Source: Alcanivorax sp. UBA4485 (GTDB lineage Bacteria > Pseudomonadota > Gammaproteobacteria > Pseudomonadales > Alcanivoracaceae). From it: a stretch of 41,618 bases of DNA. Position numbers and translations under genes: made by a program. Positions 9,047-15,834 of this stretch are shown in pieces. Within the stretch, counting starts at the first letter, position 1, and the number at the start of each line of letters is the position of its first letter. The notes under the pieces are model-generated. The model had not been told where the DNA came from. It made no database searches and saw only the letters and a program-made list of their open reading frames with translations. Location: the NCBI GenBank assembly GCA_002389055.1, contig DGNT01000010.1, forward strand, positions 1 to 41,618, in the 5' to 3' direction.

Positions 9047-9427
9047 ATGAAAGTACTGCAAGTGATCGACCAGGCCTACCGGACCACCACCGAGGAGCAG
9101 GACGACACCATTCTCTGGCTGACGCAGTCAATGCGTGGCGCCGGTGGTGACCTGATGGTGCTGCTCAGCGGCCATGGTGTGCACTACGCGATATCGCGCG
9201 AACGGCAGCCGGCGTTGACGCTGGGCACATGGCGGCAAACCCAGCCGGCGGAACTGCCCCGTGATATCGCCAACCTGGTGGAAAGCGGCGTGCCGGTGTA
9301 CGCCATCCAGGGCGATCTGGAAGAGCGCGGCCTGGGTGGGCTCGCGCTACAAAACGGCGTTCGCCCGGTCGCGCGCCGCGCGGTGGCGGACCTCTATGAG
9401 CAAGCGGACCAGGTATGGCACTGGTAA
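9047..9427 (+). CDS. DsrE/TusB-like small protein 3 (no cysteine)
   Basis: A 126-residue protein (MKVLQVIDQAYRTTTEEQDD) with a DsrE/DsrH-like alternating pattern, ending in a tryptophan-rich tail (DQVWHW). It contains no cysteine. It starts two bases after the stop of the CxxC paralogue with GAGG just upstream, so translation is probably coupled. Its 3' end overlaps the nitronate monooxygenase gene by 13 bp. A TusB/DsrH-like structural subunit of a three-part complex is the likeliest reading; sequence similarity to named members is weak by eye. Confidence 0.7.
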   Translation: MKVLQVIDQAYRTTTEEQDDTILWLTQSMRGAGGDLMVLLSGHGVHYAISRERQPALTLGTWRQTQPAELPRDIANLVESGVPVYAIQGDLEERGLGGLALQNGVRPVARRAVADLYEQADQVWHW

Positions 9428-10446
9428 CGCCGACCCTGCACACGCCGCTTTGCGACCTGCTGGGTTGCCGGTGGCCGATTTTGCTGGCCGGCATGGGCGG
9501 CGTGGCCCGTCACCGCCTGGCCGGCGCCGTGGCCCACGCCGGCGGCTTCGGCGTGCTGGGCATGGTGCGCGAGCCGCCCCATCGCCTACGCGCCGAAGTG
9601 GACGCGCTGCGGGCCGTCGGTATTGAACACTTCGCCGTCAATCTGATTCCCGCCGCCACGGCGCCGGCGCTACTTGAGCAGCAGATCAGTACCTGCCTGG
9701 ACCTTTCGGTGCCCTGGATGGTGCTGTTTTGGGACGTGGATCAGCGGCTGATCCGGCGCCTCAAGGACGCCGGCGTTGGCGTTATCCACCAAATCGGCGC
9801 AAGCGCGGACGCGCAGGCCGCCGTGGACGCCGGCGCGGATGTCCTGATCGCCCAGGGCGTCGAGGCCGGAGGCCATGTGCGGGGCCGCATGACCACCTTC
9901 AGCCTGCTGACCGAGCTGATTCCCTGGAGCCCGGTGCCCGTCGTCGCCTCCGGCGGTATCGCGGAGGGCAGAGGTCTCGCCGCGGCCCTGACGCTGGGGG
10001 CTCAAGGTGTCAGCCTGGGCAGCACTTTCCTGGCCACCGATGAGGCCAACGCCCACGATCATCACAAGCGGCGACTGATACAGGCCCGGGGCGAACACAC
10101 GGTTTACACCACGACCTTCGACCGCAACTGGCACGAACCGGCACCGGTGCGGGTGCTGGCTAACCGGGTTACCCGAGGGGATTACGACGACTTGAAATCC
10201 CAGGGCCGCGACCAAATCATCGGGGAACAGGACGGTCAGCCGGTCTACCTGTTCTCCACCGATTCCCCATTACAGGGCGCCAGCGGCGACCTGGACGACA
10301 TGGCGCTTTACGCTGGCCAGTCCTGCGGCGCCATCAACGCCATCGAGCCGGCGGGCGACAAGATCCAGCAACTGGTGGCCGACGCTGAAAAAGCGCTGCG
10401 CCAGGCCCGAGGCCAGGACCGGAAACCGCAAGGAGCGCATGTATGA
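9415..10446 (+). CDS. Nitronate monooxygenase family flavoprotein
   Basis: A 343-residue TIM-barrel FMN enzyme of the nitronate monooxygenase (2-nitropropane dioxygenase) family, which oxidises alkyl nitronates. The active-site histidine is H154 in AQGVEAGGHVRG, and the FMN-phosphate loop appears as VVASGGIAEGRG followed by GAQGVSLGSTF. The start overlaps the preceding gene by 13 bp and the stop overlaps DUF488 in ATGA, so it is embedded in the sulfite reductase operon. Related flavoproteins act on other substrates such as enoyl thioesters, so the true substrate is open. The operon context hints at detoxification linked to sulfur or nitrogen redox chemistry, which is inference. Confidence 0.88.
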   Translation: MALVTPTLHTPLCDLLGCRWPILLAGMGGVARHRLAGAVAHAGGFGVLGMVREPPHRLRAEVDALRAVGIEHFAVNLIPAATAPALLEQQISTCLDLSVPWMVLFWDVDQRLIRRLKDAGVGVIHQIGASADAQAAVDAGADVLIAQGVEAGGHVRGRMTTFSLLTELIPWSPVPVVASGGIAEGRGLAAALTLGAQGVSLGSTFLATDEANAHDHHKRRLIQARGEHTVYTTTFDRNWHEPAPVRVLANRVTRGDYDDLKSQGRDQIIGEQDGQPVYLFSTDSPLQGASGDLDDMALYAGQSCGAINAIEPAGDKIQQLVADAEKALRQARGQDRKPQGAHV

Positions 10447-10805
10447 AGCAACCCCAACGGATTCAATGCAAGCGTGTCTACGACGACGCAGACAAAGCTG
10501 ATGGCTATCGCGTACTGGTGGACCGGGTCTGGCCACGCGGTATCAAAAAGGAAGACCTGCGGGCCGACGAATGGCGCAAGGAGTTGGCCCCGTCCAGCGA
10601 GCTGAGAAAATGGTTCAACCACGACCCCGAGCGCTGGGCGGCGTTCTACCAGAAATTCCACGCCGAACTGGCGCACCAGCACGAAGCCGTCGAGTCTGTT
10701 CTGAAAGGCGTTGGTGGCGGCACATTGACGCTGCTCTACGCCGCCAAGGACGAAGCGCACAACAACGCGGTGGCGCTGAAGATGTATATCCAGAATACGT
10801 CGTAG
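10443..10805 (+). CDS. DUF488 family protein (YeaO-like)
   Basis: A 120-residue DUF488 protein. The family signature is clear: KRVYDDADKADGYRVLVDRVWPRG near the N-terminus, then a central W-rich segment (EWRKELAPSSELRKWFNHDPERW) and a C-terminal TLLYAAKDEAHNNAVALK. Biochemical function of the family is not established. It overlaps the nitronate monooxygenase stop by 4 bp (ATGA), so it is the last gene of the cysJI operon, and a strong terminator follows 12 bp later. Confidence 0.88.
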   Translation: MKQPQRIQCKRVYDDADKADGYRVLVDRVWPRGIKKEDLRADEWRKELAPSSELRKWFNHDPERWAAFYQKFHAELAHQHEAVESVLKGVGGGTLTLLYAAKDEAHNNAVALKMYIQNTS

Positions 10806-10817
10806 GCAGTGGCAAAC

Positions 10818-10841
10818 GAGGGGCGCCCAGCGCCCCTCTTT
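10818..10841 (+). terminator. Rho-independent terminator of the cysJI operon
   Basis: A perfect 9-bp stem GAGGGGCGC / GCGCCCCTC with a 3-base loop is followed by TTT. It lies 12 bp after the DUF488 stop and just before the convergent microprotein stop, so it may work in both directions. Confidence 0.8.
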
Positions 10842-10845
10842 CCGG

Positions 10846-10926
10846 TTATGATTTTCCCTGCTTTTTATCTCGGCGCTTCTCTTTCAAGGACCTTTTGGCT
10901 TTTTTCTTTTCTTTTTCTTTACTCAT
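10846..10926 (-). CDS. Lysine-rich 26-residue microprotein
   Basis: A very short gene that reads MSKEKEKKKAKRSLKEK and then RRDKKQGKS. Eleven Lys and three Arg among 26 residues make it strongly basic, and it is likely unstructured or a single charged helix. It is supported as a gene by GGAGGAGGA seven to nine bases before its ATG and by an ATGA overlap with the stop of the upstream GreA/Rnk-like gene, which implies coupled translation. A charged tail like this could contact RNA, ribosomes or nucleic acids, but no function is known to me. Similar short Lys-rich proteins are common in proteobacterial genomes and usually go unannotated. Confidence 0.7.
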   Translation of the reverse strand: MSKEKEKKKAKRSLKEKRRDKKQGKS

Positions 10927-11324
10927 GATTCCTCCTCCCCGGGACAGGATTCAATTTTGGTAATCAAAACGCTGTATTCATGACCCAGAAATCGGGGGTG
11001 TACGACATCACCGACTCTGGCGCCGAACAGCGCCTCACCGAACGGCGAGAGAATGGAAATGATACGTCGCTCGGGGCAGGCTCTCCCAGGCTCCACAAGC
11101 ACGAAATCCACCTCGCCCCTATAATCAAGATCCAATAGCCATACCCGACTATCAATACCCGCGGACGCTGGCTTGTTATCGCCCAACTTACGCCGCTCCA
11201 TACGCTCAAAAAGGGTGGCTAGAGTGTGCGGGCGTAAAGGATGACACCAGGAACGGATCGAAAGATATTTTCGCGCGGCCTCTGAAAGACCACGCCAACG
11301 CCGGTGCGAATGCCCGAGCGCCAT
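10923..11324 (-). CDS. GreA/GreB C-terminal-like (Rnk-related) protein
   Basis: A 133-residue protein. Its second half (SRVWLLDLDYRGEVDFVLVEPG, then SILSPFGEALFGARVGDVV) matches the FKBP-like C-terminal domain of GreA/GreB and Rnk, which docks on RNA polymerase. The N-terminal 45 residues are basic and do not look like the GreA coiled coil, and no acidic hairpin tip is evident, so transcript-cleavage activity is unlikely. Role as an RNA-polymerase-binding regulator is inference. The ATG at 11324 has AGGAG eight bases upstream. It is followed by the coupled microprotein gene. A second Rnk-like gene lies at 13.6 kb. Confidence 0.75.
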   Translation of the reverse strand: MALGHSHRRWRGLSEAARKYLSIRSWCHPLRPHTLATLFERMERRKLGDNKPASAGIDSRVWLLDLDYRGEVDFVLVEPGRACPERRIISILSPFGEALFGARVGDVVHPRFLGHEYSVLITKIESCPGEEES

Positions 11325-11369
11325 GGCTGCATCTCCTAAACAGAACTCAGAAAAGGGTTACATGAAGTA

Positions 11370-11395
11370 GCCGGACGGACAGACGTCCGCCCGGC
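11370..11395. other. Stem-loop between gdhA and the Rnk-like gene
   Basis: An 11-bp stem GCCGGACGGAC / GTCCGCCCGGC with a single mismatch and a 4-base AGAC loop. No T tract follows on the minus strand. It may help end gdhA transcripts or structure the leader of the Rnk-like gene. The 207 bp around it hold no other gene. Confidence 0.4.
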
Positions 11396-11482
11396 TTAAA
11401 CCGGAAAGGTGGGGAAGAGGAGTACTAAAAACCGACGGGGGAACACGATGCACCTTCAGGAACATGAGCCAATAGAGACCAG

Positions 11483-11510
11483 ACCATAGCTCACCTATAA
11501 AATAAAGCAA
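11483..11510 (-). promoter_or_regulatory. Candidate sigma-70 promoter for the Rnk-like gene
   Basis: On the minus strand TTGCTT is followed after 16 bp by TATGGT, a fair sigma-70 match, about 160 bp before the Rnk-like start. A leader of roughly 150 nt would contain the 11370-11395 stem-loop. Confidence 0.3.
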
Positions 11511-11531
11511 GCCATGGCCTGTAAATAGACG

Positions 11532-12884
11532 TCAGAACACCCCTTGTTCGATCATTGCGTCCGCCACTCGCCGGAATCCAGCGATATTCGCACCAAGTAC
11601 CAAGTTACCTTGTACTCCGAACTCCCTGGCTGTGTGACTCGCACGTTGATGAATATCGTACATGATGGTTCTGAGCGCTGTATCCACTCGTTCCGCCGAC
11701 CAACTCGCCATGGCCGCGTTTTGTTGCATCTCTAGCTGGCTGACGGCGACGCCCCCTGCGTTGGCGGCTTTTCCGGGGCCGTAGCTGATGCCTGATTTCA
11801 AAAATACGGATACGGCGTCGCGCGTACAAGGCATGTTAGCGCCTTCGGAGACACAGATTACGCCATTGGCGACTAATGCTTCAGCGTCGGATCCGGACAG
11901 CTCGTTCTGGGTGGCGCAAGGGAAAGCAAGATCGGCACTCTCGCACCACACTGCGGATCGTCCCTGTGGGTAGTCGCTTGCAGGGATGAAATGCGCATCC
12001 CGGTGCGTTTCCAGATAAGCAGACAAAGCGCCACGATCACGCTCTTTGATGGATTTCAAAAGAGGGACGTCCAACCCCGCATGGTGCACCAGCGTACCCG
12101 TGGAGTCCGAGCACGTAACGGGCCGGGCACCCAGTTCGGTAAGCTTCTCCATGGTATATATCGCGACATTGCCGGCGCCGGAGACCAAGCAGGTTTTACC
12201 GGCTATCGACTCTCCGCGTTCAGCGAGCATATTCTCGGCAAAGTAAACACAACCGTACCCGGTGGCCTCCTTGCGGCCCAACGATCCGCCCCAGCCCGCT
12301 GATTTACCCGTCAATACCCCCTCAAAGCGGCCACTTAAGCGCCGATACTGGCCGTAAAGGTAGCCAATCTCTCGATGACCGACACCAATGTCTCCGGCAG
12401 GCACATCAACAGTGGCACCTATGTGACGGTAAAGCGCTGTCATGAACGCCTGGCAAAAACGCATTACTTCGCCCTGCGAACGGCCTTTGGGATCGAAATC
12501 AGAGCCTCCCTTGCCGCCGCCTAACGGCAAACCGGTCAGAGCATTTTTGAAAATCTGCTCAAAACCCAGGAACTTGATAATGCCGCCGTTTACGCTCGGG
12601 TGGAATCTTAAGCCACCCTTATACGGACCCAGCGCGGAATTGAATTGTACGCGATAGCCTTTGTTGACGCGTACACGGCCGTTGTCATCTACCCAGGCGA
12701 CACGGAAGAAAATCTGTCGCTCGGGCTCCAATAGCCGTTCCAGCACACCTTCGTCACAATAACGAGGCTCGGCCTCCAGCACCGGTGTCAGTGCTTCCAG
12801 CACTTCTTCCACCGCCTGATAGAACTCCGTTTGACCAGGACTGCTCTGCTGCAAACCCACCAAAATATCTGAAAAATTACCCAT
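11532..12884 (-). CDS. gdhA: NADP-specific glutamate dehydrogenase
   Basis: A 450-residue hexameric-type glutamate dehydrogenase that interconverts 2-oxoglutarate plus ammonia and glutamate in the cytoplasm. The catalytic lysine is K125 in LTGLPLGGGKGGSDFDPKG; substrate-binding K89 is in GPYKGGLRFHP; the dinucleotide-binding fold shows VSGAGNVAIYTMEKL. Length is that of the bacterial NADP enzymes. AGGA lies seven bases upstream of the ATG. It stands just downstream, on the same strand, of a decayed argC fragment, which places it next to a former arginine/glutamate metabolism gene. Confidence 0.95.
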   Translation of the reverse strand: MGNFSDILVGLQQSSPGQTEFYQAVEEVLEALTPVLEAEPRYCDEGVLERLLEPERQIFFRVAWVDDNGRVRVNKGYRVQFNSALGPYKGGLRFHPSVNGGIIKFLGFEQIFKNALTGLPLGGGKGGSDFDPKGRSQGEVMRFCQAFMTALYRHIGATVDVPAGDIGVGHREIGYLYGQYRRLSGRFEGVLTGKSAGWGGSLGRKEATGYGCVYFAENMLAERGESIAGKTCLVSGAGNVAIYTMEKLTELGARPVTCSDSTGTLVHHAGLDVPLLKSIKERDRGALSAYLETHRDAHFIPASDYPQGRSAVWCESADLAFPCATQNELSGSDAEALVANGVICVSEGANMPCTRDAVSVFLKSGISYGPGKAANAGGVAVSQLEMQQNAAMASWSAERVDTALRTIMYDIHQRASHTAREFGVQGNLVLGANIAGFRRVADAMIEQGVF

Positions 12885-12902
12885 ATTGAATTCCTAGAAG
12901 TC

Positions 12903-13318
12903 TCACCCCGCGGGAAGGCCCGCTCCCTCCTCAATACCGAGATGAATATTCATATTTTCGACCGCCGCGCCGGCCGCGCCTTTTCCGAGATTATCGAGAC
13001 GCGCGATCAAACAGCACCGCTCCTCATTGACAAAGACGAATAGATCCATTCGGTTGTTCCGATTGCTACCTCGTGGATCAAAAAACCGGCTTCAAGGTTG
13101 ATGACACTGTCCTGCGACATCACACGGACGACCGGCTCGTCTTGATACCGCGCGGTTAATACTTCGTGCAACCGCTTCGGAGTGGCTCCGGGTGGCAAAC
13201 AGGCAAATTGCAGGGCACCATTGTACCCGGTCTGGGAAAACGCAGAGACCACCGGATAGCTACTCGGCAAGACGCCGGCGTCCTCCAAAGTCGTCCCCCT
13301 GGCCCATCGACAAAAGCA
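12903..13318 (-). pseudogene. argC: argC remnant (N-acetyl-gamma-glutamyl-phosphate reductase C-terminus), frameshifted
   Basis: Only the C-terminal ~130 residues of ArgC are present. One frame reads YPVVSAFSQTGYNGALQFAC through TARYQDEPVVRVMSQDSV to NLEAGF. The next frame continues with the ArgC signature FFDPRGSNRNNRMDLFVFV, then LIARLDNLGKGAAGAAVENM, ending in PAG-stop. The two frames join at a run of six A (13080-13085 on the plus strand); seven would restore one continuous frame. Upstream, an in-frame stop at 13319 marks the end of recognisable sequence, so the nucleotide-binding N-terminal half and the catalytic cysteine are missing. ArgC normally makes N-acetylglutamate semialdehyde in arginine synthesis; this copy cannot. 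From 13319 to 13537 I see no gene. Confidence 0.8.
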
Positions 13319-13537
13319 CTATACCGCGTGGTTCCCCTTTGGAGACCGGGAGCTAGCCTCCCCGGGCCGAAAATAACCCCTGGCAAAAATTGGCAGGAGT
13401 GCTAGGGTATCGGAATGAACAGCTCTCTTGAACCTGCGCGCCGGACGGCGCCACCAGAAAGTCTCTCACTGAAACCGGCTGTCGGCGCTGTCCGACGGTC
13501 GGCAGCTGCGCTCGCCTTCCATTTCTGACGCCGCACC

Positions 13538-13603
13538 CCAATGGAACGTCCCCGGGGGTTCGGCGCCGCCGGGGACACACAATCTTCTGCACTTCCATTG
13601 GAG
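13538..13603 (+). promoter_or_regulatory. Structured leader that can mask the ribosome site of the Rnk-like gene
   Basis: CCAATGGAA (13538-13546) is the exact reverse complement of TTCCATTGG (13593-13601). The right arm runs into the Shine-Dalgarno GGAG (13600-13603) of the gene starting at 13612. Enclosed between them is a perfect 8-bp hairpin, GTCCCCGG (13548-13555) with CCGGGGAC (13569-13576). The nested pairing suggests translational control, for example by temperature, ligand or protein binding. A weak extended -10 element (TGCTAGGGT with CTGGCA 17 bp before TAGGGT) lies near 13382-13410. Confidence 0.4.
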
Positions 13604-13611
13604 AAACTGGC

Positions 13612-13986
13612 ATGGCCGACTTGCCCCCTATTGTTATTTCCACCCTCGATCGGGATAGGCTTTACGCCCTTCTTGAACGCCATCACGAAGACCCTGAAGT
13701 GGTCGCTCGGCTTTACGAAGAATTGGATCGAGCCGAGTGCCGCCCTCAAGAGGCGATGCCCGACAATGTAGTAGCCCTGCACCGCTGGGCTTACTTCAAA
13801 AACCAAGACAACGGACGCGAACATCGCCTGATGCTCGTGTTTCCCCAGGAGGTGAATGAGGGCGCTGATCGCCTCTCCATCCTGAGTCCAGTCGGGGCGG
13901 CGTTGCTGGGACTGTCCGTCGGCGCCAGCATCGATTGGCCAAGCAACGGCAAAACACTGCGTCTGACCCTGATCAGCGTGGACTGA
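13612..13986 (+). CDS. Rnk-like regulator of nucleoside diphosphate kinase
   Basis: A 124-residue protein with the two parts of Rnk. A short N-terminal helical segment (IVISTLDRDRLYALLERH) precedes a GreA/GreB-type C-terminal FKBP-like domain (LMLVFPQEVNEGADRLSILS, then PVGAALLGLSVGASIDW). Rnk binds RNA polymerase and influences nucleoside triphosphate balance in the organisms where it is studied. The ATG has GGAG eight bases upstream, inside a possible masking stem. It is followed by the GntR gene, separated by an operator-like palindrome, so it is probably its own transcription unit. Confidence 0.85.
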   Translation: MADLPPIVISTLDRDRLYALLERHHEDPEVVARLYEELDRAECRPQEAMPDNVVALHRWAYFKNQDNGREHRLMLVFPQEVNEGADRLSILSPVGAALLGLSVGASIDWPSNGKTLRLTLISVD

Positions 13987-14012
13987 CACCCTCTTGCATT
14001 TCCAATAAATTC

Positions 14013-14030
14013 ATAGGATGATCCTATCAT
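14013..14030. promoter_or_regulatory. GntR operator candidate
   Basis: ATAGGAT-G-ATCCTAT (14013-14027) is a perfect palindrome with 7-bp arms, overlapped by a second dyad ATGAT-CCT-ATCAT (14018-14030). It lies 20-37 bp before the GntR start and overlaps a possible -10 (GATGAT, 17 bp after TTGCAT at 13994). Autoregulation of the GntR-transporter pair is likely. Confidence 0.55.
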
Positions 14031-14049
14031 TATTCATGGGACCAATTCT

Positions 14050-14724
14050 ATGAACACAAACACCCTGCCCCGTCGCTCCTTGGTGGACGGCGCCATTGAT
14101 CGTCTGCGCCAGGCGGTGGAATCCGGCGAATGGCCGGTGGGCCGCCGATTACCGGTGGAATCGGCGTTGGCCGAGGAGCTGGGCGTGGGCAGGAACACCG
14201 TGCGCGAAGCAGTGCGGGTGCTGGTGCACGTGGGCCTGCTGGAAACCCGCCAGGGCGACGGCACCTATGTGCTGCGCCGCCTGGATCCGGCGGAATCGCT
14301 ACGGCGGCTGCGCCGCACCACTCTGCGCGATCAACTGGAAATGCGGATCGCCCTGGAAAGCGAGGCGGCACGCCTGGCCGCCGAGCGCCGGGACGAAGCC
14401 GACCTCCAGGCCATGCGCGAGGCCCTTGAGGCGCGCCAACAGGTGGGCGACGACCTTGAAGCCCGCATTCATCATGACCGGCGGTTCCACAACGCCATCG
14501 TCAGCGCCGCCCACAACCCCGCCCTGAGCGCCTTGTATGAGTATTTCAGCGAGGCGGTAACCGAAACCATCGAACGCACCGAGCGCGATGCGGCACTACC
14601 CGAACCCGACCATGCCGACCACGCCGTACTGCTGGGCACGCTTGAACTGGGCGACGCCGAGGCCGCCGCCAAAGCGACCCGCACCATGCTGACACCGGCG
14701 TTGCGCGCACTGGACGCGCCCTGA
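14050..14724 (+). CDS. GntR-family regulator, FadR subfamily (FCD domain)
   Basis: A 224-residue regulator. Residues about 8-75 form a GntR winged helix (LAEELGVGRNTVREAVRVLV, GDGTYVLRR). Residues about 90-215 form an all-helical FCD effector domain with the candidate metal and acid-binding residues D and H in HHDRRFHNAI and HADHAVLLG. FCD proteins usually sense small organic acids. The stop overlaps the start of the transporter gene (TGATG), so the two are translationally linked and the transporter is the likely target. The upstream palindrome suggests it represses its own operon. Confidence 0.9.
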   Translation: MNTNTLPRRSLVDGAIDRLRQAVESGEWPVGRRLPVESALAEELGVGRNTVREAVRVLVHVGLLETRQGDGTYVLRRLDPAESLRRLRRTTLRDQLEMRIALESEAARLAAERRDEADLQAMREALEARQQVGDDLEARIHHDRRFHNAIVSAAHNPALSALYEYFSEAVTETIERTERDAALPEPDHADHAVLLGTLELGDAEAAAKATRTMLTPALRALDAP

Positions 14725-15689
14725 TGCGCCTGCGTCCCGACCCGTTCACCCTGGTGCTTCTGGCGGCCATCGCGGCCGCGTCGCTACGCCCCGCGCAAGG
14801 CACGGCGGCGGAGTGGCTGGGGCTGCTCGGCACCCTCGCGGTGGCGGTGCTGTTCTTTATCCACGGCGCAGCCCTGTCGCGGGACCAGATCCGCGCCGGC
14901 GCCACGCATTGGCGCCTGCATCTGTTTATCGCCGCGCTGACGTTTCTGCTGTTTCCGCTCCTGGTCCTGCCGATCGACGGGCTGGCGCCGCGCTGGATCC
15001 CCGAGGACCTGGCCCTGGGGTTTCTTTACCTGGGCGTACTGCCGTCGGCGGTGTCGTCGTCGATCGCCTTTACCGCCATGGCCCGCGGCAACGTGCCCGC
15101 CGCCGTCTGCAGCGCCGCGGCCTCCAACGTGTTCGGGATGATGCTCACGCCCTTCTTGCTGATGTTACTGGTGAGCACCACCGGTGACGGCGGCTTCGAT
15201 ACCCTACAAGCGCTCAGGGATATCGTGCTTCAATTGCTGCTGCCTTTTGCCCTCGGCCATGGGCTGCGACACTGGCTCGGCCCCTGGCTGGACCGGCACC
15301 CCGGCTTTTCCGCCCGCTACGACCAGGGCGTTATTCTGCTGATCGTCTATGCGGCGTTCTCCCAATCGGTGGCAAGCGGTCTGTGGCAGCAACTGCCGGT
15401 GACGGCCATCGTGCTGGCCGTGGCGCTGTGTCTGCTGTTGCTGGTGATACTGCTGGCGCTCACCACCTGGCTGTCGCGGCGCGCCGGCTTTAACCGGGCC
15501 GATGAAATCGCCGCGGTCTTTTGTGGCTCGAAAAAGAGCCTGGCGTCGGGACTGCCGATGGCCAAGGTCCTATTCGCCGGCCATCCCGGGTTCGGCATGA
15601 TCATTCTGCCGATCATCTGCTACAACCAGATCCAGATTCTGGTGGGCGCCGCCCTGGCCCGGCGCTATGTTCAATCCTCTCCGCACTAA
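14724..15689 (+). CDS. SBF-type (bile acid:sodium symporter-like) transporter
   Basis: A 321-residue, roughly ten-helix inner-membrane protein of the SBF-like family (YfeH type), related to bile acid:sodium symporters. Family features include LFFIHGAALSRDQIRAG, a polar broken-helix region LPSAVSSSIAFTAMARGN, and a second crossover FCGSKKSLASGLPMAKVLF. The substrate is unknown; pairing with an FCD-type regulator suggests an organic anion. It starts on the A of the GntR stop codon. The 3' end overlaps the convergent ccoS gene by 77 bp. Confidence 0.88.
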   Translation: MRLRPDPFTLVLLAAIAAASLRPAQGTAAEWLGLLGTLAVAVLFFIHGAALSRDQIRAGATHWRLHLFIAALTFLLFPLLVLPIDGLAPRWIPEDLALGFLYLGVLPSAVSSSIAFTAMARGNVPAAVCSAAASNVFGMMLTPFLLMLLVSTTGDGGFDTLQALRDIVLQLLLPFALGHGLRHWLGPWLDRHPGFSARYDQGVILLIVYAAFSQSVASGLWQQLPVTAIVLAVALCLLLLVILLALTTWLSRRAGFNRADEIAAVFCGSKKSLASGLPMAKVLFAGHPGFGMIILPIICYNQIQILVGAALARRYVQSSPH

Positions 15690-15834
15690 CCTCTTCCGGG
15701 TCGTCGGCCAAAGGCAAAAGACCCGGGCTCTCCATATCCTCGAATTGATCGTGATTCACTGCCCAGAAAAACATCGCCACAGCACCTGCCAGAATCAGCA
15801 GGGACAGAGGAATCATGACGAGGATAATATTCAT
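15613..15834 (-). CDS. ccoS: cbb3 oxidase maturation protein CcoS
   Basis: A 73-residue protein with one N-terminal membrane helix (MNIILVMIPLSLLILAGAVA) followed by FFWAVNHDQFEDMESPG, the usual CcoS signature. CcoS is needed for cofactor insertion into the cbb3 oxidase. It is the last gene of the cco operon, overlapping ccoI by 4 bp, and its C-terminal tail overlaps the convergent SBF transporter gene by 77 bp. The tail beyond residue 45 is longer than in many CcoS proteins and may be a by-product of that overlap. Confidence 0.9.
   Translation of the reverse strand: MNIILVMIPLSLLILAGAVAMFFWAVNHDQFEDMESPGLLPLADDPEEVSAERIEHSAGPGRRPPESGSGCSR

Noticed and set aside
12942..12953. ATGAATATTCAT palindrome resembling an ArgR box upstream of gdhA
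   Set aside because: The two half-sites abut with no 4-bp spacer, and the sequence simply encodes NMNIH in the argC remnant.
13390..13405. Possible sigma-54 promoter (TTGGCA followed by TGC)
   Set aside because: The distance between the GG and GC elements is 7 bp, not the required 10.
13402..13989. 195-codon minus-strand frame opposite the Rnk-like gene
   Set aside because: The plus strand carries recognisable Rnk motifs and a ribosome site; this frame has neither.
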